Assembly (NCBI RefSeq): GCF_024979295.1
Contig: NZ_JANLCJ010000010.1
Coordinates: 57,174-121,173, forward strand
Reading direction: 5' to 3'
Origin: Herbiconiux daphne
GTDB taxonomy: Bacteria > Actinomycetota > Actinomycetes > Actinomycetales > Microbacteriaceae
Length of the DNA: 64,000 bases
In this document: one piece after another, positions 1 through 8,141 of the stretch
How the letters are laid out: every line of letters starts with the position of its first letter
Position numbering within the stretch: position 1 is the stretch's first letter
Position numbers and translations under genes: made by a program
The notes under the pieces: model-generated
The model's database searches: none
Told to the model about the DNA's origin: nothing
Seen by the model: only the letters and a program-made list of their open reading frames with translations

Positions 1-1
1 G

Positions 2-736
2 AAGGTAGCGGTGATCACGGGCGCCGGCGGTGCGCTCGGGCGGGCGACGGCGTTGCGGCTGGGGGCGGATGGCTTCGCCATCGGGGCCCTGGGCCGCAAG
101 AGCGGCGAGCTCGACGAGACGGCCGCCCAGCTCGTAGCCGAGGGGGTGCCGGTGCGGGTGCTCGAAGTCGACCTGCGCGACGCCCAGGCGATCGAGGCGG
201 CCATCACCGCCACGAATGCCGACTTCGGCCCGGTCGAGGCTCTCGTGAACAACGCGGCGATCTACCCCAGCACACCGTTCCTCGACATCCCGCTCGCGGA
301 ATACGACGACGTGGTGACCGTGAACCAGCGCGGCTACTTCTACGCCGCCCAGGTCGCAGCCCGCTCGATGGTGGAGCGGCGCTCCGGGGCCATCGTCAAC
401 GTCGGTTCGATCACCTGGAACGGCGGCTGGTCGAACCTGGCCAGCTACGTGTCGACGAAGGGTGCGGCCGTCGCGCTCACCCGGGCGCTGGCCCGGGAGC
501 TCGGCGAGTTCGGGGTGCGCGTCAACGCCGTGTCGCCCGGTGCCTTCCCCACGAAGGCCGAGGAGATCCAGGGCGATGCCGCCGAGTACTCCGCCCACGT
601 CATCGAGCACCAGGCGCTGAAGCGCCGGGGAACGGATGCCGAGCTGGCCGCGGTGGTCGCCTTTCTGGTGGGCCCGGATTCGTCGTTCGTGACGGGCCAG
701 ACCATCAACGTCGACGGCGGATGGATCATGAAATGA
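2..736 (+). CDS. SDR-family NAD(P)-dependent oxidoreductase, 5' end cut by window
   Basis: Short-chain dehydrogenase/reductase. The reading frame is open to the first base of the window, and the nucleotide-binding motif TGAGGALG lies almost at the edge, so only a few N-terminal residues should be missing; the true start is outside. Other SDR landmarks are seen in order: the VNNAA stretch, the catalytic serine in NVGSITW, the YVSTK active-site motif, and a C-terminal TGQTINVDGG. SDRs of this class usually oxidise a sugar, polyol or hydroxy acid. Only 10 bases separate it from the DUF4432 gene, so both probably belong to one operon feeding the sugar-acid island that follows. The substrate cannot be read from the sequence. 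Confidence 0.9.
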   Translation, partial: KVAVITGAGGALGRATALRLGADGFAIGALGRKSGELDETAAQLVAEGVPVRVLEVDLRDAQAIEAAITATNADFGPVEALVNNAAIYPSTPFLDIPLAEYDDVVTVNQRGYFYAAQVAARSMVERRSGAIVNVGSITWNGGWSNLASYVSTKGAAVALTRALARELGEFGVRVNAVSPGAFPTKAEEIQGDAAEYSAHVIEHQALKRRGTDAELAAVVAFLVGPDSSFVTGQTINVDGGWIMK

Positions 737-746
737 GGGGCACCCT

Positions 747-1880
747 ATGAACATCTTCGGCCGCGACCTCTCGCGCGACGAACTCGAACGCCGCACCGGC
801 GACCTGTCGGCGGTGGCCGGCATCCGTCAGATGGTGCTCGACAACGGCGTGGAGCGGGGCGTGCGCGCCATCGATCTGCGCACCGCATCGGGCCTCGAGC
901 TCGAGGTGCTCGTCGACCGGGCGTTCGACCTCGGCTCGGCCCGCTTCCGGGGCGTGCCGCTCGGCTGGCGATCGGGCAACGGATTCCGCCACCCCGGGTT
1001 GCACGAGCACACCGACGAGGGCGGGCTCTCGTGGCTGCGGGCCCTCGACGGGCTGCTCGTGTCGGGCGGCCTCGACCACACCCTCTTCGGCGGCTCGGTG
1101 GATGCCACACGCTACGCCTACCCGCCCAAGCAGACCGTGTCGCACGGCTTGCACGGGCGGCTCACCGCGATTCCGGCCCGCCTGCTCGAGGCGCGCGAGG
1201 TGGTGACGACGGATGCCGCGGGGGCGGCTTCGTCGGTGCTGCGGGTCGTGGGCGAAGTGGTGCAGGCCACCTCGTTCGGCGAGCACCTGCGGCTGACCCG
1301 CACCATCGAACTCGACTTCGACGGGCGCGAGATCCGGCTGCACGACGTGGTCGACAACCTCGGGTTCGAGACCACGCCGCACATGTTCCTCTACCACCTC
1401 AACTTCGGCTGGCCCTTCGTCGACGAGGGCACGGAGTTCGTGGCGCCGATCGCGTCGACGCTCTGGGCCTCCGACTCCACCACCCAGCAGGGCGTGTCGT
1501 ATCGCACGCTGCCCGAGCCCCAGCAGGGCTTCGTCGAGCAGGTCTACGAGCACGAGATCGTGCCCGACGCCGAGGGGCGCAACCACGTGGCGCTGCTCGC
1601 GGCCGACAAGACGATCGGCGTCGAGGTGTCGTGGACCGCGGCGGGGATGCCGCACTTCTTCGAGTGGCAGAATCTGCGCAACGGGCAGTACGCCGTCGGT
1701 CTCGAGCCGTCGACGCACCACGTCGACGGCGATGGTTCCGCCCGCGACGACGGGTCGATGATCTGGCTCGAGCACGGCGACTCGCGCACCTACGACACCA
1801 CGATCAGGGTGCTCGAGGGCGCCGCCGAGGTCGATGCCGCTCGCGCCGGCATCCGTTCGATCGCGGATCAGCCCGAGTAG
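747..1880 (+). CDS. DUF4432 family protein (aldose-mutarotase-like fold)
   Basis: A 377-residue protein that I recognise as DUF4432, a family with a galactose-mutarotase-like beta-sandwich fold found in sugar catabolic clusters. Visible features are the N-terminal MNIFGRDLSRDEL and the histidine-bearing segments KQTVSHGLHGR, MFLYHLNFGWP and FFEWQNLRNGQYAVGLEPSTHH, where sugar-contacting residues of this fold would lie. A GGGG stretch precedes the start by about 9 bases. It directly follows the SDR gene, suggesting that the pair epimerises or mutarotates and then oxidises the same carbohydrate. The exact reaction is not established for this family, so the role is inference from context. Confidence 0.85.
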   Translation: MNIFGRDLSRDELERRTGDLSAVAGIRQMVLDNGVERGVRAIDLRTASGLELEVLVDRAFDLGSARFRGVPLGWRSGNGFRHPGLHEHTDEGGLSWLRALDGLLVSGGLDHTLFGGSVDATRYAYPPKQTVSHGLHGRLTAIPARLLEAREVVTTDAAGAASSVLRVVGEVVQATSFGEHLRLTRTIELDFDGREIRLHDVVDNLGFETTPHMFLYHLNFGWPFVDEGTEFVAPIASTLWASDSTTQQGVSYRTLPEPQQGFVEQVYEHEIVPDAEGRNHVALLAADKTIGVEVSWTAAGMPHFFEWQNLRNGQYAVGLEPSTHHVDGDGSARDDGSMIWLEHGDSRTYDTTIRVLEGAAEVDAARAGIRSIADQPE

Positions 1881-1915
1881 GGAGGGTGCTCGATGTCGTC
1901 GAACTCTCGCACTGA

Positions 1916-1937
1916 TAGGCTTATGTTAGCGCTGCCA
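1916..1937 (+). promoter_or_regulatory. Putative promoter -10 box with LacI-type operator
   Basis: TAGGCT at 1916-1921 fits an actinobacterial -10 box. TGTTAGCGCTGCCA at 1924-1937 has the AGCGCT palindromic core usual in LacI-family operators and would cover the transcription start of the CoA-transferase operon. The same 14 bases recur exactly at 8171-8184, and a LacI-family gene lies between. No convincing -35 box was seen. Confidence 0.6.
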
Positions 1938-1986
1938 TCATCATCGTCGATGCGTGTCGCAGCCCGTGAAGAACGAAGGACCGATC

Positions 1987-3306
1987 ATGACTGACGCCAC
2001 TGCCCAGGCCGCTCCGGCCGACTCGACCGCTGCCCCGGAGGTGCTCTCGGGCATCCGGGTGCTCGACTGCTCGATCGCGATGGCGGGCCCGTTCGCGGCG
2101 CAACGCCTCGGCGACCTCGGCGCCGACGTCATCAAGGTCGAGCCGACGACCGGGGAGTGGCAGCGGCACGCAGCGGCGGGCGGGGCCACCGGCAACCGCA
2201 TCAACGTGTCGTTCCTGTCGCTCAACCGCAACAAGCGCTCCATCGCCATCGACCTCAAGGCGGCCGAGGGCAAAGAGATCCTCTACGACCTCGTCAAGAC
2301 GGCCGACGTCTTCCTGCAGAACTACCGCCCCGGCGTGGCCGCGCGCCTCGGGGTCGACTACGAGACGCTGCGCGCGCTCAACCCGTCGCTCGTCTACGTG
2401 TCGATCTCGGGCTACGGCGAAGACGGCCCCTACCGCAACCGCCCCGGGCAAGACCTGCTGCTGCAGGCGATGAGCGGGGCCATGCTCTCCTCCGGCAGCC
2501 GTGGCCACGCGCCGACGCCGGCCGGGCAGTACCTCGTCGACGCCGTCACCGCGTCGACGGCGTTCGAGGGCGTGCTCGCCGCGCTCTTCCACCGCGAGCG
2601 CACCGGCCAGGGACAGCTCGTGTCGATCAACATGCTCGACGCCATCACCACCCTGCAGATGCAGGAGCTCTCGGTGTTCACCGTGGGCAAGGTGGCGCAG
2701 ACCCGGGGAGAGCAACCGCACGCGCACGTCTACATCCGCGCGCCCTACGGCACCTTCTCCACCACCGACGGCTACATCGCGCTGGCCATGCCCGACCTGC
2801 ACACGCTCGGCGAGGTGATCGGGGAGCCCCGGTTCCTCGGCATGGACACCGAGACCGACAGCTGGGCGCACCGCGACGAGATCTTCGAGAAGACCGCTGC
2901 CCGCCTCGCCACCGAGTCGACCGAGCACTGGCTGACGGCGCTGGGCGCGGCGGGCATCTGGGCGGGGCCGGTCTACGACTACCAAGACCTCGTCGACGAC
3001 GAGCAGATCATCCACAACGGCACTTTCATCGAATACGAGCACCCGACCGAGGGGCTCGTGAAGACGCCCGGCTTTCCCTACAAGCTCTCGGAGACACCCG
3101 CCCGCATCGATCGCGGGGCGCCGCTCGCGGGCGAGCACACCCGGGAGATCCTGGTCGAGCTCGGGCTCGGCGACGACCGCGTCGACGAACTGCTGGGAGC
3201 CGGGGTGGTGGCGGCCGACACGATCGACGGCGGCGCGAGCGGGGCGCAGGCCGGCGAGCCGGTGACGGATGCCGCGGCCGCAGTCGCCGCGGGGGAGCGC
3301 GCGTGA
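1987..3306 (+). CDS. CaiB/BaiF family (class III) CoA-transferase
   Basis: Family III CoA-transferase of 439 residues, which moves coenzyme A between carboxylic acids. The N-terminal GIRVLDCSIAMAGPFAAQRLGDLGADVIKVEP is interrupted by no frameshift and is typical of the family; the conserved aspartate that forms the acyl anhydride is Asp156 in RPGQDLLLQAMSG. The ATG at 1987 was chosen because AAGGA stands 8 bases upstream; an in-frame start 33 bases earlier lacks such a site. The stop overlaps the next start in GTGA, so it is translationally coupled to the solute-binding-like gene. Together with the enoyl-CoA hydratase downstream it suggests that one substrate of the island is processed as a CoA thioester. 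The acid is unknown. Confidence 0.92.
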   Translation: MTDATAQAAPADSTAAPEVLSGIRVLDCSIAMAGPFAAQRLGDLGADVIKVEPTTGEWQRHAAAGGATGNRINVSFLSLNRNKRSIAIDLKAAEGKEILYDLVKTADVFLQNYRPGVAARLGVDYETLRALNPSLVYVSISGYGEDGPYRNRPGQDLLLQAMSGAMLSSGSRGHAPTPAGQYLVDAVTASTAFEGVLAALFHRERTGQGQLVSINMLDAITTLQMQELSVFTVGKVAQTRGEQPHAHVYIRAPYGTFSTTDGYIALAMPDLHTLGEVIGEPRFLGMDTETDSWAHRDEIFEKTAARLATESTEHWLTALGAAGIWAGPVYDYQDLVDDEQIIHNGTFIEYEHPTEGLVKTPGFPYKLSETPARIDRGAPLAGEHTREILVELGLGDDRVDELLGAGVVAADTIDGGASGAQAGEPVTDAAAAVAAGERA

Positions 3307-4544
3307 CCAGCTACCGCGGCATCACCTGGAACCACCCCCGCGGCAAGAACGCCCTGCTCGCGGCGGCGGCCGAGGCGCGGGCTGCCGGAAGCCTCGACAT
3401 CGAGTGGCAGGCCCACTCGCTCGAGCACTTCGAGTCGCATCCGATCGACGACCTGGCGCAGAACTTCGACCTCATCGTGCTCGACCACCCGCACCTCGGC
3501 GAGGCGCTCGCGCTGGGGTCGTTGCAGCCCCTCGACGCCGTGGTCGGCCCCGAGCGCATCGCCGCCTGGGCGAGCGAGTCGGTGGGCCCCTCGTTCTCGT
3601 CCTACTCCGCCGGCGGATCGCAGTGGGCGCTGCCCCTCGACGCCGCCACCCAGGTCGCGGTGCACAAGCCGGCCCTGCTCGACCCGGCCGACGTGCCGGC
3701 CACCTGGCCCGACGTCGAGGCGCTCGCCGCCTCGGGGCGCGTGCCCGTCGCCCTCTCCCTCGCCGGGCCGCACGCCTTCCTTACCTTCGCCTCGGCCTGC
3801 GTCGCGTTCGGCGACGCCGTCGGGGGCCCGGATGCCGCCGCGCTCCCGCCGGGCGACGACGGGTTCGTCGCGACCGCCACCGGCATCCGCGTACTCGAGC
3901 TGATGCGCGACATCGCCTCGCGGGCACCGGCCGGCAGCGACACCTGGAACCCGATCGCCCTGCTGCAGCGCATGACCGACACCGACGAGGTGGGCTACTG
4001 CCCGCTCGTGTACGGCTACGTCAACTACTCGTCGCCCGACCTGCGGTTCGCCGACGCCCCCGCGGCCGCGCCCGGCGGCCGGCGCGGGTCGACCATCGGC
4101 GGCACCGGGCTCGCTCTCAGCGCCCGCGCCCGGGTCACCCCCGAACTCGTCGAGCACATCGAGTGGCTGATGTCGCCCGACGCGCAGGCGCGGTTCATCC
4201 CGCAGCACGACGGCCAGCCCTCGGCGCGGGCGGCATGGCTCGACCCCGAGGTCAACCACGCGAGCCACGACTTCTACCGCGGCACCCTCGCCACGCTCGA
4301 CGACTCGTGGGTGCGCCCGCGCTTCTCGGGCTACATCGCGTTCCAGTCCCACGCGTCGGCCGTCATCCGCGATGTCGTCGCCGGCCGCGTGCCCGTGCCC
4401 GCGGGCCTCGCCGAGCTGCGCGAGGCTTATAGCCACGCCCTGGCGGCGTCGAGAAGTCACGATCGGGTGCCCAACGACGCCTTTGCACCGCAAAATGACT
4501 TCTCGATGGGCGCTGCGCGCCCTCGACCTCAGGAAAGGGTCTGA
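3303..4544 (+). CDS. Solute-binding-protein-like protein without signal peptide
   Basis: A 413-residue protein resembling family 1 extracellular sugar-binding proteins of ABC transporters, for example in the segments WALPLDAATQVAVHKPALL and LLQRMTDTDEVGYCPLVYGYVNY. It begins directly with the mature-like sequence TSYRGITWNHPRGKNALLAA and has no signal peptide or lipobox. It is coupled by a GTGA overlap to the CoA-transferase and is followed after 2 bases by enoyl-CoA hydratase, with no permease genes nearby on this strand. It is therefore probably cytoplasmic, perhaps an enzyme or substrate chaperone built on the binding-protein fold; that is inference. Its last residues (from about residue 383) are encoded by an inverted-repeat element at 4449-4506, so the C-terminus looks secondarily altered. 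Confidence 0.75.
   Translation: MTSYRGITWNHPRGKNALLAAAAEARAAGSLDIEWQAHSLEHFESHPIDDLAQNFDLIVLDHPHLGEALALGSLQPLDAVVGPERIAAWASESVGPSFSSYSAGGSQWALPLDAATQVAVHKPALLDPADVPATWPDVEALAASGRVPVALSLAGPHAFLTFASACVAFGDAVGGPDAAALPPGDDGFVATATGIRVLELMRDIASRAPAGSDTWNPIALLQRMTDTDEVGYCPLVYGYVNYSSPDLRFADAPAAAPGGRRGSTIGGTGLALSARARVTPELVEHIEWLMSPDAQARFIPQHDGQPSARAAWLDPEVNHASHDFYRGTLATLDDSWVRPRFSGYIAFQSHASAVIRDVVAGRVPVPAGLAELREAYSHALAASRSHDRVPNDAFAPQNDFSMGAARPRPQERV
4449..4506. repeat. 58-bp inverted-repeat element, GAGAAGTCA family, inside a gene end
   Basis: TCGAGAAGTCA (4449-4459) and TGACTTCTCGA (4496-4506) are a perfect 11-bp inverted repeat around a 36-base centre. The same arms and length, with a related interior (GTGCC...AAC..CGCC), recur twice at 9767-9896. 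Here the element lies in frame within the last 32 codons of the solute-binding-like gene, leaving the frame open to a stop at 4544. Confidence 0.85.
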
Positions 4545-4546
4545 TC

Positions 4547-5341
4547 ATGACCGCCACCGCCCCCGTGCTCGCCACCGACGAGATCGTGTTCGAACTCGAC
4601 GGCCAGGTCGCCGTCGTCACCCTCAACCGGCCGGCGAAACTCAACTCGGTCACGCAGGAGATGTCCGACGCGCTCGTCGAGATCGCCGAGTGGGCCAACG
4701 ACAGCAACGACGTGCGGGCCGTGGTGCTCACGGGCGCCGGCGAGCGGGCCTTCTGCGCGGGCAGCGACATCCGTTCGCTCGACAAGTACGCCACGCCGTG
4801 GGACTTCCGCAACCGCGGCGACTACTGCGACGCCCTGCGGCTGCTGCGCAAGCCGATCATCGCGGCCGTCAACGGCTACGCCTTCGGCGGCGGGCTCGAG
4901 ACGGCGATGACCTGCGACATCCGGCTGGCCTCGACCACGGCGTCGTTCGCGGCCCCCGAGATCAAGCTCGGCTGGATCGGCGGGGGCGGCATGAGCACGT
5001 TCCTCGCCCATTCGATCGGCGCGAGCAATGCCGCGCTGATGCTGATGACGGGCGATCCGATCGACGCCCAGCGTGCTCTCGCCTGGGGCCTCGTGTCGGA
5101 GCTCACGGAACCCGACGCCCTGCTCGGCCGCGCGATCGAGCTCGCCCGCACCATCGCGTCGCGCCCGCCGATCGCGGCCGAGACCGCCAAGGCCAACCTG
5201 CGGGCCGCCTACAACCTGCCGCAGGATGCCGCCATCGCCTACGAGCGCGACCTGCAGACGGTGACCTTCGCCACGGATGACGCGGCCGAGGGTCGGGCCG
5301 CGTTCGCCGAGAAGCGTGCCGGGGTGTTCCACCGCCGATGA
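4547..5341 (+). CDS. Enoyl-CoA hydratase/isomerase family protein
   Basis: Crotonase-superfamily enzyme of 264 residues. The two oxyanion-hole segments are visible: FCAGSDIRSLDKYATP near residue 66-80 and NGYAFGGGLETAMTCDIRLAS near residues 109-130, followed by the active-site loop APEIKLGWIGGGG. The family hydrates, isomerises or cleaves acyl-CoA substrates. The start lies 2 bases after the preceding stop, with AGGAAAGG just upstream. With the CoA-transferase it should act on a CoA thioester in the same pathway. Residues at the usual catalytic glutamates are partly changed, so hydratase is a family label and not a proven activity. Confidence 0.9.
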   Translation: MTATAPVLATDEIVFELDGQVAVVTLNRPAKLNSVTQEMSDALVEIAEWANDSNDVRAVVLTGAGERAFCAGSDIRSLDKYATPWDFRNRGDYCDALRLLRKPIIAAVNGYAFGGGLETAMTCDIRLASTTASFAAPEIKLGWIGGGGMSTFLAHSIGASNAALMLMTGDPIDAQRALAWGLVSELTEPDALLGRAIELARTIASRPPIAAETAKANLRAAYNLPQDAAIAYERDLQTVTFATDDAAEGRAAFAEKRAGVFHRR

Positions 5342-5600
5342 ACGCGTTGCTGCCTGCCGCCTCTCCGAGCGCCGCCGCCGCGGCTGCGGTCGCGCCGCGT
5401 GCCGCCGCCGTGCCCGCGCCGTGTGTCGCGGCGCGGGCGCTTTACGCTTGCACCCGAGCGCCGGCCGGCGACACGCCCGCGCGCACCACCACCGCTGACC
5501 GCCGCCCCACCACGACTAACGCGAGCCTCACCACTACCACTGCCCGCGGGACCACCGCCGCCCGCACCACGACCGACCGCACCACGACGATGGAGTCACG
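5342..5600 (+). other. C-rich, G-poor spacer before the FAH-family gene
   Basis: No gene is supported here. From about 5440 the + strand is strikingly rich in ACC/CAC triplets and poor in G (ACCACCACCGCTGACC-like runs), which would make an unstructured C-rich transcript. Such C>G stretches are typical of Rho-utilisation sites, so a Rho-dependent terminator or attenuator is possible. GGAG 6 bases before 5601 is the ribosome-binding site of the next gene. Confidence 0.45.
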
Positions 5601-6839
5601 ATGACCGACCGAGACACGAGCACCGCCGGCCCCACCAGCACGGCCTGGGCCGGGCCGGCCTCGCGGGCGCTGCCCGCCGACGGCTACACCGGAACGCTGA
5701 TCGCCCGCGTGTGGGATCCGGCGGCCGGCCCCACCGGCGGCCCGTCGCCCGTGCTGGTGCGCGCCGACGGCGTGTTCGACCTCAGCGGCACCTTCGCCAC
5801 CGTGAGCGACCTCGCCGAGGCCCCCGACCCCGCGGCGGCGGCCCGCCTCGCGGCCGACGACGGTGTGCGCCTCGGCGGTTTCGATGAGATCTACGCCAAC
5901 ACCGCGGCATCCACCCGCGACGCCGGCCGCCCCTGGCTGCTCGCTCCGGTCGACCTGCAGACCCTCAAGGCCGCGGGCGTCACGTTCGCGGTGTCGATGA
6001 TCGAGCGCGTGATCGAAGAACGCGTGCGCGGCGACATCGAGGCCGCCGCCCGCATGCGCGGCAGCATCCTCGACCAGATCGGCGCCGACCTGCACGAGAT
6101 CAAGCCCGGGTCGCCCGAGGCGATCGCCCTGAAGAAGTACCTCGTCGACGAGGGTCTGTGGAGCCAGTACCTCGAGGTGGGCATCGGCCCCGACGCCGAG
6201 ATCTTCACCAAGGCGCCCACGCTCGCCGCCGTCGGCACCGCCGCCCAGGTGGGCGTGCTCTCGACCTCGCTCTGGAACAACCCCGAGCCCGAGGTCGCGC
6301 TCGTCATCGACTCCTCGGGCCGCATCGTGGGCACCACCCTCGGCAACGACGTGAACCTGCGCGACGTCGAGGGCCGCTCGGCCCTGCTGCTGCCGAAGGC
6401 GAAAGACAACAACGCCTCGTGCGCTCTCGGCCCGTTCCTGCGCCTGTTCGACGACAGCTTCGACCTCGACGCGGTGCGGCGGATGCGCGTGACCCTAGAG
6501 ATCGACGGCGGAGAGGGCGGCGACGGTTTCCACCTCGACGGCACCTCGGAGATGGCGCAGATCAGCCGCGATCCCGTCGATCTGGTGGCGCAGCTGACGG
6601 GCCCGCAGCACCAGTATCCGGATGGCGCGGTGCTCATGCTCGGCACCATGTTCGCGCCCATCGTCGACCGCGACGAGACCGATCGCGGCTTCACGCACAA
6701 GGCCGGTGACGTCGTGCGGATCTCGTCCGACGAACTGGGTAGTCTGGTCAACCAGGTCGAGGAGAGTGAGAGGTGCGAACCGTGGGAGTTCGGAATCGGC
6801 TCGCTGATGAAGAATCTCGCGAGCCGGAACCTGTTGTGA
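5601..6839 (+). CDS. Fumarylacetoacetate-hydrolase-family protein, probable 2-keto-3-deoxy sugar-acid dehydratase/hydrolase
   Basis: A 412-residue FAH-fold enzyme. The metal-binding acidic pair is seen as Glu229 and Glu231 in NNPEPEVALVI, followed by GTTLGNDVNLRDVEGRS and the conserved LLPKAKDNNASCALGPF. This long FAH subgroup includes enzymes acting on 2-keto-3-deoxy pentonates and related sugar acids (established for some family members). With the 2-oxoglutarate-semialdehyde-type dehydrogenase at 8142 it would complete a non-phosphorylative route in which 2-keto-3-deoxy acid is dehydrated to 2-oxoglutarate semialdehyde and oxidised to 2-oxoglutarate; the substrate is inferred. GGAG lies 6 bases before the ATG. 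Its 3' end overlaps the LacI gene. Confidence 0.82.
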   Translation: MTDRDTSTAGPTSTAWAGPASRALPADGYTGTLIARVWDPAAGPTGGPSPVLVRADGVFDLSGTFATVSDLAEAPDPAAAARLAADDGVRLGGFDEIYANTAASTRDAGRPWLLAPVDLQTLKAAGVTFAVSMIERVIEERVRGDIEAAARMRGSILDQIGADLHEIKPGSPEAIALKKYLVDEGLWSQYLEVGIGPDAEIFTKAPTLAAVGTAAQVGVLSTSLWNNPEPEVALVIDSSGRIVGTTLGNDVNLRDVEGRSALLLPKAKDNNASCALGPFLRLFDDSFDLDAVRRMRVTLEIDGGEGGDGFHLDGTSEMAQISRDPVDLVAQLTGPQHQYPDGAVLMLGTMFAPIVDRDETDRGFTHKAGDVVRISSDELGSLVNQVEESERCEPWEFGIGSLMKNLASRNLL

Positions 6840-7987
6840 CCGGCGAGGGCCGCGCCGCCCTCGCCCTCGACGACGGCGGAGTCACCGATGCGGGTGCGGG
6901 GCTCGAGGGCGGCGCGTCCTCGAGTGTTGGGGTGGGTGTTGGGGTCGGTGTCGGCTCCGGCCCGCGCCAGACGCGCCGCTCCACCAACACGGTGACGCTG
7001 ACGGATGTCGCCCAGCACGCCCGCGTCTCGCCGCAGACGGTGTCGCGCTCGATCCGTTCCCCCGAACTCGTGTCGGAGTTCACGCTCGAGCGCGTGCGCA
7101 ACTCGATCGCCGAGACCGGCTACGTGCCGAACCTGGCCGCCTCGAACCTCGCCTCGAACCGCAGCATGACGGTGGCGGCCGTCATCCCCGCGGTCTCGGC
7201 GTCGGTGTTCGCCGACGCGCTGCACGGACTCGAAGAGGTGCTCTCGCCCGCCGGCTACCAGCTCTTCATCGGCTCGACCGACTACCGCCCCTCGCACGAA
7301 GAAGAGCTCGTGCGCGCTCTGCTCGGCCGCCGGCCCGACGGCATCTTCATCGTGGGCACCAAGCACTCGCCGAACACGACGCACCTGCTGCGCGAGTCGC
7401 GCGTGCCCGTGGTCGAGGCCTGGGATCTCACCGACGATCCCATCGACAGCGTCGTCGGCTTCTCGAACCGCGACGCGATCAGCGCGCTCGTGCAGTTCGC
7501 GGTGACGCGCGGCTACGCGCATCCGACGTTCGCCGGGTCGTTCCAGACCGGTGACTTCCGTGCCATCGCCCGGCGCGGAGCGTTCGAGGACTCGGTGCGC
7601 GAGCTCTACCCGGGCGAGCCCATCCGGGTCGTCGACTCCGGCACGGCGACCGTCGACTTCGAGACCGGGCGGCGCCTGCTCGACGAGACGCTCACCACCT
7701 ACCCCGAGACCGACGTGCTCATGTTCGCGAGCGACGTGTTCGCGGCCGGCGCGGTGCTCGAGTGCGCGCGCCGCGGCATCCGGATTCCCGGCGACATCGC
7801 CATCACGGGGTTCGGCGACTTCGAGATCAGCCGCCACCTCGTGCCCACCCTCACCACCGTCGCCGTGCCGAACCGCCAGATCGGAACAATCGCAGGCGAA
7901 TTGCTGTTGGCCCGCATGACGCATCGACCGGTCGAGAACTCCGAGCTCGATCTGGGGTTCTCGGTGGTCGCGCGCGAGAGTGCGTGA
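6773..7987 (+). CDS. LacI-family transcriptional regulator of the sugar-acid island
   Basis: LacI/GalR repressor of 404 residues from this GTG, overlapping the FAH gene by 67 bases. The helix-turn-helix (TLTDVAQHARVSPQTVSR) lies near residues 75-92, followed by a periplasmic-binding-protein-like effector domain. GGAGAG stands 6 bases before the GTG at 6773; a second GTG at 6836 overlaps the FAH stop in GTGA and would give 383 residues without a clear binding site, so the start is uncertain. Unusually, about 70 residues precede the DNA-binding domain, including an acidic stretch and a Gly-Val repeat (VGVGVGVGVG). It probably binds the two identical TGTTAGCGCTGCCA sites at 1924 and 8171, with a sugar acid or intermediate as inducer. 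Confidence 0.9.
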   Translation: MRTVGVRNRLADEESREPEPVVTGEGRAALALDDGGVTDAGAGLEGGASSSVGVGVGVGVGSGPRQTRRSTNTVTLTDVAQHARVSPQTVSRSIRSPELVSEFTLERVRNSIAETGYVPNLAASNLASNRSMTVAAVIPAVSASVFADALHGLEEVLSPAGYQLFIGSTDYRPSHEEELVRALLGRRPDGIFIVGTKHSPNTTHLLRESRVPVVEAWDLTDDPIDSVVGFSNRDAISALVQFAVTRGYAHPTFAGSFQTGDFRAIARRGAFEDSVRELYPGEPIRVVDSGTATVDFETGRRLLDETLTTYPETDVLMFASDVFAAGAVLECARRGIRIPGDIAITGFGDFEISRHLVPTLTTVAVPNRQIGTIAGELLLARMTHRPVENSELDLGFSVVARESA

Positions 7988-8141
7988 GCCGCTTCGCGCC
8001 CCGGATGCCCCGCCCGCCACACGCCACGCACGATCAGTTCTGCCCCGCCACACGCTCCGCCCGCCACTTGCTTCACCCCGCAGCTTGCTCCACCCCCGCC
8101 ACACGCTCCACCCCGCCAGACCCTCCGACGAAGGAACAGAC
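7988..8141 (+). other. C-rich spacer with short direct repeats before the aldehyde dehydrogenase
   Basis: Non-coding. CCCGCCACACGC-like words recur three to four times, and the + strand is C-rich and G-poor, resembling the spacer at 5342-5600. A Rho-type termination or attenuation region between the repressor and the dehydrogenase is possible. GAAGGAA at about 8129-8135 is the ribosome-binding site of the gene at 8142. Confidence 0.4.

Noticed and set aside
726..1775. Long open frame on the minus strand opposite the DUF4432 gene
   Set aside because: Typical antisense frame of a GC-rich gene; the plus strand encodes a recognisable family and the minus product is low-complexity Arg/His/Glu-rich.
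5338..5604. 88-codon frame between the enoyl-CoA hydratase and FAH genes
   Set aside because: Composed of Thr/Ala/Arg repeats from ACC/GCC triplets, with no ribosome-binding site; better explained as a C-rich spacer.
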